Made by a program: the position numbers and the translations under genes
Shown here: positions 56,967 through 64,000 of the stretch, piece by piece
Layout of the letters: each line of letters opens with the position of its first letter
How positions within the stretch are numbered: the first letter of the stretch is position 1
Source: Sva-07 sp963752815
Lineage (GTDB): Bacteria > Actinomycetota > Acidimicrobiia > Acidimicrobiales > Ilumatobacteraceae
Length of the DNA: 64,000 nucleotides
Assembly: GCA_963752815.1 (NCBI GenBank)
Contig: CAVVZI010000019.1
Location: 124,001-188,000 of the forward strand
Direction of reading: 5' to 3'
Notes under the pieces: generated by a model
The model's database searches: none
What the model saw: only the letters and a program-made list of their open reading frames with translations
Told to the model about the DNA's origin: nothing

Positions 56967-57242
56967 TCAAGCTTCTCGTCTGCCGACGGCGAAGTAGGCG
57001 AGCGGGCCGAACGGCTGCACGAGAAATGCGAGCAGCCATGGCAACTTTCCACCCCGCACGTTGTTGCCCGATCGGCCCATCAAGTCGCGCACCGCGATCG
57101 TCGTGAGGATCAGCTCGACGATGCCGGCGAGCACGATCGCAATGCGCGCTGCGGGCGAGAGATCGGACCAGCGCCGCTTCGAGGTGGTCGACGACGTCGG
57201 TTGTCCACGGTTCTTGCTGACTGTTGAGATCCACGTACACAC
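56967..57242 (-). CDS. Small membrane protein with PLDc_N-like domain
   Basis: C-terminal ~70 residues contain two hydrophobic helices: IAIVLAGIVELILTTIAVRDLM and WLLAFLVQPFGPLAYFAVGRR, the pattern of the PLDc_N (phospholipase D nuclease N-terminal) small membrane domain. The start is uncertain: GTG 57242 is given, but the sequence before the first helix is irregular. An ATG at 57252 in a different frame suggests a frameshift. Function unknown. Confidence 0.65.
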   Translation of the reverse strand: MCTWISTVSKNRGQPTSSTTSKRRWSDLSPAARIAIVLAGIVELILTTIAVRDLMGRSGNNVRGGKLPWLLAFLVQPFGPLAYFAVGRREA

Positions 57243-57297
57243 AGTGGCGCATTCCGCGCTTCGAACACGCGCAGGTCGCGGCGTCAACGGCCGCTCG

Positions 57298-57534
57298 TCA
57301 GCGTGACGCAGGGTTGGGACGCACGACCGGTGTGCGCCGGTACCGCGCCACCGCCACCCCCGCCCAGATCAGCTCCACCACCCCGAACGGCCAGGCGCCC
57401 GACAAGAACCCGTACACGCTCGAGAGGACACAACCGACCGCGAACCAGAGAATGAACTCGCGCCCGCGGTCCTCGAGCGCGTACATCGCCATCATGAACG
57501 AGACCGCGCACACTCCATAGACGGTGATCCACAT
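57298..57534 (-). CDS. Small membrane protein
   Basis: A 78-residue protein, not recognised. Two hydrophobic segments (WITVYGVCAVSFMMAMYAL and FVVELIWAGVAV-type C-terminal helix) flank a central FILWFAVGCVLSSVYGFLSG helix, then a basic end RYRRTPVV. Three short helices in all. ATG 57534 is preferred to the GTG three bases upstream. Next to the PLDc_N-like gene. Confidence 0.6.
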   Translation of the reverse strand: MWITVYGVCAVSFMMAMYALEDRGREFILWFAVGCVLSSVYGFLSGAWPFGVVELIWAGVAVARYRRTPVVRPNPASR

Positions 57535-57631
57535 CACGCCAGTGGATCACATCCCGCGCGAGCGTCGCAGGGCGCCGTGATCGACGTGCGAGTGGGGTTC
57601 AACACAGCGGAAATGGGCGGGTGGGTGCGGT

Positions 57632-57645
57632 CACCCATATGGGTG
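57632..57645. promoter_or_regulatory. Palindrome before the PRC-barrel gene
   Basis: CACCCATATGGGTG is a perfect 14-base palindrome, 78 bases before the ATG of the PRC-barrel gene. It sits in a region with several GGGTG direct repeats. Candidate operator; the regulator is unknown. Confidence 0.4.
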
Positions 57646-57723
57646 GGAACCGATGTTCGTGTTTAGCGAAATTCGGATCGGGCACGACGGTCATTGCGGG
57701 CCAGACTCAGGAGAACAACCGAA

Positions 57724-58068
57724 ATGACTTCAGTATGGAACTACCCCAGCGGAGTGCAACTGGCCGATCGGACGCTCATCGGATACGACGTCGAGGCCAC
57801 CGATGGACACATCGGAAAGATCGATGAGGCGAGCGATCGTGCGGGCCGCGCACATGTGGTCGTCGACACCGGATTCTGGATCTTCGGCAAGAAGCGGCTG
57901 ATTCCGGCGGGCGTCGTTCAGAGCATCGACGACACGAACGAGAAGGTTCACATTTCGCTGACGAAGGACCAGGTCAAGTCGGCGCCCGACTTCGACGACG
58001 ACGGGCGCGACGACCGGGACGACGATTACGAGACGTACGACACCTACTACGCGCCGTTCGGCCGGTAA
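57724..58068 (+). CDS. PRC-barrel domain protein
   Basis: A 114-residue protein. The PRC-barrel part is LIGYDVEATDGHIGKIDEASD to HVVVDTGFWIFGKKRLIPAGVVQSID, followed by an acidic tail with many Asp and Tyr (DDYETYDTYYAPFGR). ATG 57724 with AGGAGAAC upstream. Such proteins bind RNA-processing or photosynthetic partners elsewhere and are common stress-linked proteins in actinobacteria; function here unknown. Confidence 0.85.
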   Translation: MTSVWNYPSGVQLADRTLIGYDVEATDGHIGKIDEASDRAGRAHVVVDTGFWIFGKKRLIPAGVVQSIDDTNEKVHISLTKDQVKSAPDFDDDGRDDRDDDYETYDTYYAPFGR

Positions 58069-58128
58069 TCGACAAGGCCGAAACCTGCTCGGCGAGCCGA
58101 GAAGTTCGACCGCCGCAGAGCGTTTCGC

Positions 58129-58161
58129 GAGTGGCCTGACCCGAATCGGGTCAGGCCACTC
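58129..58161 (+). terminator. Hairpin terminator after the PRC-barrel gene
   Basis: GAGTGGCCTGACCCGA pairs exactly with TCGGGTCAGGCCACTC over 16 bases around one A. It lies 61 bases after the stop. The rest of the 58069-58323 gap is relatively AT-rich for this window and holds no gene that I can support. Confidence 0.8.
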
Positions 58162-58323
58162 ACGCGCGAAGGCATCTCCGCGATATTTTCCCGATGGAGC
58201 GGCGGCTTTGGCGGATATCGACCCGGCTCGCGCGAGTCCGGGAATTTCGATAAATAATGGGCCTGCAACGTCCCAATTACTGATTGCACCGATTCGACAG
58301 CGGCACCGGGTCGGGATGCGCCC

Positions 58324-58989
58324 TCAGTCGTCGGCGGAACTGACCGCTTGAGTGATCTCGGTCGCCGCGGTGCCCCAGCGGTCCAGGTAGACGACCTCGC
58401 TCAGCGGCCGGCGGCGCACCGGGCCGTGGTTCCCGCGCGGCCAACCGATCACGACGTGTGCCCCGAACGCCCAGTCGTCGGGCAGATCGACGGCGGCGCG
58501 CAACAGCGGCTCGCCTCCGTACGACGCCCAACTGGTGAGGCAGGCGCCGAGCCCGAGTCCACGTGCCGCGAGCAGGAAGTTCTCGACCGCCGGGAAGATC
58601 GAGCCGCCCAGTAGGAGATCGGGCGTCGCCGGGAGCCGCTCGACGGCGAACAGGACGCTCGTGAACTCTCCGGCTCGATCGTGCAGCTCGTAGGTGGCGC
58701 GGTTGTTGCGCGCCTGCCGGCTCTGGTCGTCGGCGTCTGGCCGCGACATCCGGTACACCGGCTCGATCACCTCGAGGGCGTGGGCCGCCGCCGCGGCGAC
58801 CGTCTGGCGCTGTTCCGGCGACCGGAGCACGAGGAATCGCCACCGTTGGTAGTTGGCTCCCGACGGCGCCCACACCGCGGCCTGCAGGCAGCGCGCCAGC
58901 GTCGCGTCATCGACCGGTTCGTCGGTGAACCGCCGGATCGTGCGGGCGGTCGACATCGCCTCCCACAGGTTGTCGGTCGGTCCCGTCAT
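58324..58989 (-). CDS. Nitroreductase family protein
   Basis: A 221-residue FMN-dependent nitroreductase-fold protein. ARTIRRFTDEPVDDATLARCLQAAVWAPSGANYQRWRFLVL is the family FMN-binding beginning. PAVENFLLAARGLGLGACLTSW and VVIGWPRGNHGPVRRRPLSEVV complete the domain. ATG 58989 overlaps the stop of the TetR gene (ATGA), so it is probably under that regulator. Reduces nitro, quinone or enoyl groups; substrate unknown. Confidence 0.9.
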   Translation of the reverse strand: MTGPTDNLWEAMSTARTIRRFTDEPVDDATLARCLQAAVWAPSGANYQRWRFLVLRSPEQRQTVAAAAAHALEVIEPVYRMSRPDADDQSRQARNNRATYELHDRAGEFTSVLFAVERLPATPDLLLGGSIFPAVENFLLAARGLGLGACLTSWASYGGEPLLRAAVDLPDDWAFGAHVVIGWPRGNHGPVRRRPLSEVVYLDRWGTAATEITQAVSSADD

Positions 58990-59603
58990 GTCAGGGATGC
59001 CTCGGCGGCACGGTCGAGGTCGTCGAGGAGCCGCTCGATGACGGCCTCGGTCTCGGCGAGCCCGGTCTCCATCCCGAGCGAATGCTCGAGCATCAGTCCC
59101 CGGGACATCCCGGCGATCAGGACGAGGATCGAGACGACGGGAACCCCGTGCAGGTCGACGCCACTGGCGGCGAGGTGCTCCTGGAGCGCTTCGAGTTGAA
59201 CCTTGCGGAACTGCTCGGCGTACGTGGCGAGTTCGCTGCGGACGATCTTGCGATGGTTGGCCAGCGCCATCAGTTCGCTGAGCAGGGCCGTGCCGTCGGG
59301 GTCCTTGCTCACATCCCACAACCTGCGCAGCGGTCGGGGCGACGAGGAGATGGTGCGTCGCTGGCGTTCGAGTTGTTGGTCGGCCCGTCGTTTGAGGACG
59401 GCGAGGAACAGGTCGTCGAGCGTGCCGAAGTAGTAGTGCACGAGGGCCGGCGTGACCCCCGCGTCCTTGGCGATCCGCCGGGAGCTGACGGCCGCGTAGC
59501 CGTCGTCGATCATGATCCGTTCGGTCACGTCGAGGAGCCGGACGCGGGTCTCGGACGTCTCGGTGCCCATGCGGCGGGGTTTGGCCATGCCTGATTCTTT
59601 CAT
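58986..59603 (-). CDS. TetR family transcriptional regulator
   Basis: About 205 residues. N-terminal TetR helix-turn-helix: RVRLLDVTERIMIDDGYAAVSSRRIAKDAGVTPALVHYYFGTLDDLFLAVL. The C-terminal ligand domain is all-helical. ATG 59603 or 59588 could be the start; the first is chosen. Followed by the nitroreductase gene in the same operon, and preceded by the molybdenum hydroxylase operon. It is the only TetR gene in the window, so a candidate binder of the GAGA-N7-TCTC sites, but it lies far away. Confidence 0.9.
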   Translation of the reverse strand: MKESGMAKPRRMGTETSETRVRLLDVTERIMIDDGYAAVSSRRIAKDAGVTPALVHYYFGTLDDLFLAVLKRRADQQLERQRRTISSSPRPLRRLWDVSKDPDGTALLSELMALANHRKIVRSELATYAEQFRKVQLEALQEHLAASGVDLHGVPVVSILVLIAGMSRGLMLEHSLGMETGLAETEAVIERLLDDLDRAAEASLT

Positions 59604-59646
59604 CCCGGTTCTCGACGCCTCGGTTCTCCGGCTCACCGGCGTGTCG

Positions 59647-59689
59647 CGCGTGATCAATGTGCGGCGCAGGTGCGCACATTGATCACGCG
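59647..59689 (-). terminator. 17-base hairpin overlapping the CoxS-like stop codon
   Basis: Arms 59647-59663 and 59673-59689 are exact complements (ends CGCGTGATCAATGTGCG / CGCACATTGATCACGCG) with a nine-base loop. The stop codon of the leftward 2Fe-2S gene lies inside the right arm. It also sits just upstream of the TetR gene, so it probably stops read-through. Confidence 0.75.
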
Positions 59690-60186
59690 TTCGACCTGGT
59701 CGCGGCGGTGCGGACCGCGTTGATGATGCCCTGGTAGCCGGTGCAACGGCAGAGGTTGCCGGACAGGCCGACACGGATCTCGTCGTCGGTCGGATCGGGG
59801 TTGTCCCGCAGGAACGCCGTGACCGACACGACGAAGCCGGGTGTGCAGAAACCGCACTGCAGGCCGTGCTCGTCGCGGAACGCGGCCTGGACCGTCGAGA
59901 GCTCGCCGTCGGGACCGGCGATCCCCTCGATCGTGGTGACCTCGGCGCCGTCGGCCTGCACCGCGAACACGAGACAGGCTCGCACCGCGTCGCCGTCGAG
60001 CAGCACCGAACACGCGCCGCACACGCCGTGCTCGCATCCGAGATGGGTGCCGGTCAGGCCGCACCGCTCGCGGAGGTAGTCGGCGAGCGTGAGTCGTGGC
60101 GGCACGGTCGCGCGTCGGCGGACACCGTTGACCGTCACCGCAATGCTCTTGTCGGCGATCGTGGTGTCGCTGATCTGGTCAGTCAC
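59683..60186 (-). CDS. 2Fe-2S subunit of a xanthine-dehydrogenase-family molybdenum hydroxylase (CoxS-like)
   Basis: A 167-residue small subunit. The plant-type cluster is GCEHGVCGACSVLLDG plus an earlier cysteine in LRERCGLTGTHLGC; the second cluster is GLQCGFCTPGFVVS with NLCRCTGYQGI. Both 2Fe-2S sites are complete. GTG 60186 overlaps the FAD-subunit stop by 8 bases. Passes electrons from the Mo site to FAD. Confidence 0.95.
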   Translation of the reverse strand: MTDQISDTTIADKSIAVTVNGVRRRATVPPRLTLADYLRERCGLTGTHLGCEHGVCGACSVLLDGDAVRACLVFAVQADGAEVTTIEGIAGPDGELSTVQAAFRDEHGLQCGFCTPGFVVSVTAFLRDNPDPTDDEIRVGLSGNLCRCTGYQGIINAVRTAATRSNA

Positions 60187-61051
60187 GCAGTGCCTCCTCG
60201 ATGGCGTTCGACCACGCGCGGGCCACGACGGTCGCGCCGACGCGCCGGCGGTAGTCGGCGGAACCATTGAGGTCGTACGGGATGGATGCCAGGTCGTCGA
60301 CCGCTGACCGACCGAGCGCCGAGGGATCGACGTCGCTCGCCGCCACCCCGACGACCGACTGCTCGGCCACGGTGGCGCGCACGGGTGTCGATCCCATGCC
60401 GAACAGCCCGATCGCGCAACGCCCCACGAGACCGTCGCCGTCGACCTCGACTGCGACGCAGGCGCCGGCGATGGCGAAGTCACCGTGGCGCCGTGCGACC
60501 TCCTCGACGGCGAAGCCGCACCGGCCGGTCCAGATCGGAAACCCGATGCTGGCGAGGATCTCGTCGTCGTCGAGCGCGGTCGACCATGTTCCGGTGAAGA
60601 ACTCCGCCGCCGGGATCGTCCGCCGGCCGCGGACCGACACGGCCTCGAACTCGGCGTCGAGAGCGAGCGCCACCGCCGGCAGCTCCGACGCCGGATCGGC
60701 GTGCGCGAGCGACCCGCCGATCGTGCCGCGATTGCGGATCTGGAAATGGCCGATCAGCGGGACGGCGCGCGCCAGGAGGGGCACGAGCCGGGCGACTTCA
60801 GCGTCTCGCTCGACCGTGGCCTGCGTGGTCGATGCCCCGATCCACACGGCACCGTTCCGGTGCTCGATGCCGCGGAGTTCCTCGACGCGGCGGAGGTCGA
60901 CGACATGTTCGAACACGGCGAGGCGCATCGAGAGCAGCGGGATGAAGCTCTGGCCGCCGGCGAGGACCTTGGCGTCGTCGAGGTCGGTGAGCAGCTGGAG
61001 GACGCCGTCGATCGTGTCCGGCGCGTGGTAGTCGAACGGTGCCGGCTTCAT
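60179..61051 (-). CDS. FAD-binding subunit of the molybdenum hydroxylase (CoxM-like)
   Basis: A 290-residue medium subunit. FAD motifs: VLAGGQSFIPLLSMRLA and HFQIRNRGTIGGSLAHADPASELPAV, then a CO-dehydrogenase flavoprotein C-terminal domain. ATG 61051 overlaps the stop of the large subunit (ATGA). Electron acceptor unknown. Confidence 0.95.
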   Translation of the reverse strand: MKPAPFDYHAPDTIDGVLQLLTDLDDAKVLAGGQSFIPLLSMRLAVFEHVVDLRRVEELRGIEHRNGAVWIGASTTQATVERDAEVARLVPLLARAVPLIGHFQIRNRGTIGGSLAHADPASELPAVALALDAEFEAVSVRGRRTIPAAEFFTGTWSTALDDDEILASIGFPIWTGRCGFAVEEVARRHGDFAIAGACVAVEVDGDGLVGRCAIGLFGMGSTPVRATVAEQSVVGVAASDVDPSALGRSAVDDLASIPYDLNGSADYRRRVGATVVARAWSNAIEEALRD

Positions 61052-63413
61052 CGTTCGACCCCCGTCGCCGCCTGCGCTTCGTCGATCAGCGCCACGATCG
61101 TCGCCGGGCTGAGGGGCAACCGGGTGATCGTCACGCCGAGCGGCGCGAGCGCATCGGCGATCGCGTTCGCCACCGCGGCCGGCGCGCCGATCGCGCCACC
61201 CTCGCCCACCCCCTTGTACCCGCCCGGCCCCGGACCGGGTGAGCCTTCGGTGTGGACGAACTCGATCGTCGGCACCTCCGTCGACGTGGGCAGCAGGTAG
61301 TCGACGAACGTGGTGGCGAGCGGGTTGCCCTCTTCGTCCCACGGAAAGTCCTCGAGGAGCACGCCGCCGATGCCTTGCACCGTGCCGCCGGCGATCTGAC
61401 CCTCGACGACGTTCGGGTTGATCATCGGCCCGCAGTCCTCGGCGACGACGTATCGCAACAGCTCGACGTGTCCGGTCGCGAGGTCGACCTCGCAGGTGCA
61501 CACATGGGTGGCGTTGGCCCAGACGTTGAACGCTTCGGCGCGGTACCGGGCACTCGCCTCGAGCCCCATCGGGACATCGAGCGGGAGCTTGTCCTTGCCG
61601 AAGTACGCGAGGTCGGCGATCTCGGCGATCGTCAGGCTCGGCGTCGGCGATCCCGTGACCGAGGCGCGTCCGTTGGCGATGACGATGTCGTCGGGCGACG
61701 CCTCGAGCACGTGGGCAGCGATGGCCGCGATCCGCTCGCGGAGGACGGCGGCCGTGTCACGGACCGCACCGGCGACCATCGAGCCGCTGCGGCTGCCGCC
61801 GGTCCCGGCGCCGTACGGCGTGAGCGCGGTGTCGCCCTGGATCGTGTGGACGGTCGAGATGTCGACGCCGAGCGCGTCGGCGGTCAGCTGGATCGCCGTC
61901 GTCTCGAGGCTGTTGCCCGCCGAGCCGCCCGCCAGGTACACGCTGACGGCACCCGGTGGGCTCGATCCGAATGGTCGCGCCCTCGCTGCCCTGCAGCGCC
62001 ATGCCGCTGGCGGTCGGTTCGACGTACGTGCTGGTACCGATGCCGAGGTATCGACCCTCGGCGCGCGCTTCGGCCTGCCGGCGGCGGAACTCGTCGTAGC
62101 CGATCTTCTCCAACGCGAGGTCGAACGTCTCGAGTGGGGTGACGTCGCTGTACGTCATGCCCACCGCGTTGGCGTACGGCATCTCGTCCTTGCGCAGCAG
62201 GTTGCGCCGGCGGAGGTCGGCGGGATCGACGCCCAGCCGGCGGGCAGCGATGTCGAGCATCATCTCGCGGGCGACGGTCTCGAACTGCCAGGGCCCGCGG
62301 TACGCCGTGCGTCCGGGCGTGTTGGTGAACACGCACTTGGTGCTGAAGGTCGCATTCGGCAGCCGGTACGGACCGGGGAAGATCATCCCGACGGCGGCGG
62401 ACACGAAGACCGGCCACGGGATCGGATACGCACCGATGTCCTGGACGAGGTCGATCGTCGCCGCCTGGTACGTCCCGTCGGCGTCGAACGCCATCCGCAC
62501 CCGGCCCTGCTCACGGCGCGACGAACTCGCCATCAGGTTCTCACGACGGTCCTCGATGTACTTGAGCGCGGCCGGCACCTTGCTCGCGGCGAGCAGCATG
62601 CAGATGTCCTCGCGGTGCGGGTTGATCTTCTGGCCGAACGCACCACCGGTGTCGCGGGCGATCACCCGGATGCGGTTCTCGGGCACGGCGAGCAGGCGTG
62701 CGGCGAACATCCGCAGGTCGTGCGGTGACTGTGATGCGGCCCACACCGTGAGCTCCTGGTCGCCGCGCGACCACTCGACGACGATGCCGCGTCGTCTCCA
62801 TCGGCGACGCGACGTAGGCCTGTTGGTGGATCGTCTCCTCGACGACGAGCGCCGCCTCGTCGAACACCGGTGCCAACGTTTCGGCGGGTCGTCCGCTCAA
62901 CCCCCCGCACACGTTGCCGGCCCAGCCTTCGAAGACGAGTTCCTCGTTCGAGTCCGCGGTCGCGTAGTCGACCACGGCGGTGAGCGGCTCGTACTCGACG
63001 TCGACGAGATCGGCGGCGTCCTCCGCGATGTAGCGGTCCTCGGCGATGACGAGCGCGACGAGGTCGCCGACGAAGCGGACCTCGTCCTCGGCGAGCGGCG
63101 GCCGCGGGCTGTCGGGGACGTCCTTGCCGGCGAGGGCGAACCACGCTTCGTGGACGCCGGGATTGAGGTCGGCCGCCGTGAACACGGCATGGACGCCGTC
63201 GAGTTCGAGCGCGGCCGACGCATCGATGCTGACGATCCGCGCCCTGGCGAACGGGCTGCGCACGAAGCAGGCGTGGAGCATGCCGGGCCGCACGACGTCG
63301 TCGACGTAGGTGCCGTGCCCGGTGAGCAGTCGCGGGTCCTCGACGCGGGCGATGCGGGCGCCGGCGTAGCGGGTGGTGCCGGCCGTCATGTCTGCCGTTG
63401 CGTCGGTGCTCAC
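61048..63413 (-). CDS. Molybdopterin-binding large subunit of the hydroxylase (CoxL-like), two frameshifts
   Basis: About 788 residues. N-terminal RIARVEDPRLLTGHGTYVDDVV, then a break near 62790; middle ARDTGGAFGQKINPHREDI (Mo-cofactor loop) and TNTPGRTAYRGPWQFETVAREMMLD; then a break near 61955; end GTGGSRSGSMVAGAVRDTAAVL and GGTVQGIGGVLLED. The active loop reads AYRGPWQF, with no AYRCSF motif, so it is not a CO dehydrogenase of form I; it is an unassigned hydroxylase, perhaps of an N-heterocycle or aromatic CoA ester. GTG 63413 overlaps the VOC stop. Confidence 0.9.
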
Positions 63414-63949
63414 GTCTCGGTCCCGGCGATCGGCCGACGATCATCCCACCACGGCATCATCTTCATCACCATGCCGTCGGGGTCGTGCACCAGCTCGAGG
63501 TACACGCCGACCTCGTCGACGGTGTCGAGGTAGCAGAAGCGCGAGCTGCTCATCACGCCCGACATCACCGGCGGGTAGCCGTTCTCGATGGCGAAGGCAC
63601 GGAGGCCGTCGTAGTCGTCGACGAAGTAGCCGTGGTGGTGGGCGCCCGGCCCCCGTCGAGCGAGGTGGTCGAAGTGGACGCCCTCGCCGCGCAACGGTTG
63701 CATCAGTTCGATCATCATGTTGCCGCTGCGGCCGAAGGCGAGCCCGAGGTCGCACTGCACGGTCCGGCTCGAACCGTCGCTGTTGTTGATCTCCCACGGG
63801 GAGGTCGACTCGAACTCGAAGTACCTCGTGCACCCGAACGACGTGCGCATCGATTCCTTGGCCGCTTGGAGGTCGGTCACCACGTAGGCCTGCTGGCAGA
63901 GGTACGGCCCGAGCCGCCCCATGATCGCGGCGAGATCTCGGGTGCTCAC
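63410..63949 (-). CDS. VOC family protein (glyoxalase-like)
   Basis: A 179-residue vicinal-oxygen-chelate protein. Two half-barrels: GPYLCQQAYVVTDLQAAKESMRTSFG and then HFDHLARRGPGAHHHGYFVDDYDGLRAFA; terminal metal acid in VYLELVHDPDGMV. Coupled at both ends by GTGA overlaps to the CoxL gene and to the gene upstream. Likely works on the product or substrate of the hydroxylase. Confidence 0.88.
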   Translation of the reverse strand: MSTRDLAAIMGRLGPYLCQQAYVVTDLQAAKESMRTSFGCTRYFEFESTSPWEINNSDGSSRTVQCDLGLAFGRSGNMMIELMQPLRGEGVHFDHLARRGPGAHHHGYFVDDYDGLRAFAIENGYPPVMSGVMSSSRFCYLDTVDEVGVYLELVHDPDGMVMKMMPWWDDRRPIAGTET

Positions 63950-64000
63950 CAGCGCTCCGCCGGGGTGGCCATGTCCATCGGCCTCGCGTACGAGGGGTCG
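63946..64000 (-). CDS. 3' end of an unidentified gene
   Basis: The last 17 codons before TGA at 63946 read DPSYARPMDMATPAERW, ending in a GTGA overlap with the VOC gene. The tight coupling shows a real gene entering from the right edge. Too short to name. Confidence 0.6.
   Translation of the reverse strand, partial: DPSYARPMDMATPAERW

Noticed and set aside
61048..63413. Aerobic carbon monoxide dehydrogenase (coxL)
   Set aside because: The active-site loop lacks the Cys-containing AYRCSF motif of form I enzymes.
1..64000. Prophage, transposon or integrative element
   Set aside because: No integrase, transposase, terminase or attachment-site repeats were seen on either strand.

Overview
The window is very GC-rich, with strong G/C preference at third codon positions, many GTG starts and genes joined by 4-base start/stop overlaps. 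The gene families (F420-type luciferase-like oxidoreductases, many acyl-CoA dehydrogenases, CaiB-type CoA-transferase, DUF427 and DUF2332 proteins, a one-piece LivHM permease) point to a free-living actinobacterium. An Acidimicrobiia/Ilumatobacter-like organism fits best, but that assignment is inference. No rRNA, tRNA, CRISPR array, insertion sequence or phage gene was found.

Region 1 (1-27.7 kb) is an acyl-CoA catabolic island. A leftward operon (6207 to 1) holds two acyl-CoA dehydrogenases, a CoA ligase, a thioesterase, a cytochrome P450 and an SDR. A divergent rightward operon (6369-12465) holds an aldehyde dehydrogenase, a hotdog protein, an APH-type kinase, a DUF427-thioesterase fusion, a DUF427 protein and an SDR. 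Next come an EthD-like protein, a CaiB/BaiF CoA-transferase, and leftward genes for a CoA ligase, thioesterase, two acyl-CoA dehydrogenases, a small unknown protein and a Rieske oxygenase. The island ends with a branched-chain-type ABC importer (LivF, LivG, fused LivHM) flanked by two paralogous binding lipoproteins. Five promoters here share a GAGA-N7-TCTC-like element, which suggests one regulon for uptake, CoA activation, oxygenation and beta-oxidation-like breakdown of an unidentified organic acid.

Region 2 (27.7-40.8 kb) holds galK-galT, two SDRs and a zinc alcohol dehydrogenase. It then carries an aerobic benzoyl-CoA (box) module, with benzoate-CoA ligase, BoxB, BoxC and a PaaX-family regulator, followed by a hydrolase, a luciferase-like oxidoreductase and a ketopantoate-reductase-like protein.

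Region 3 (40.8-50.5 kb) is a glucuronide operon: GH2, fructuronate/mannitol dehydrogenase family, UxaC and a second GH2. A LacI protein is divergent, and a perfect GCAAACGTTTGC operator lies between. Region 4 (50.5-58.3 kb) is a mixed set: P450, LysR/SDR pair, DUF2332, PNPOx-like, VOC, sulfotransferase, two small membrane proteins and a PRC-barrel protein. Region 5 (58.3-64 kb) has a nitroreductase, a TetR regulator and a CoxS-CoxM-CoxL-like molybdenum hydroxylase with a VOC protein upstream.

A striking feature is the number of reading-frame breaks: about 25 in 18 genes, dense before 31.3 kb and absent from about 37.2 to 51.3 kb. Most look like single-base indels and are probably sequencing or assembly errors, though a real decaying island is possible. 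Broken genes are given as one merged feature with the break position noted.
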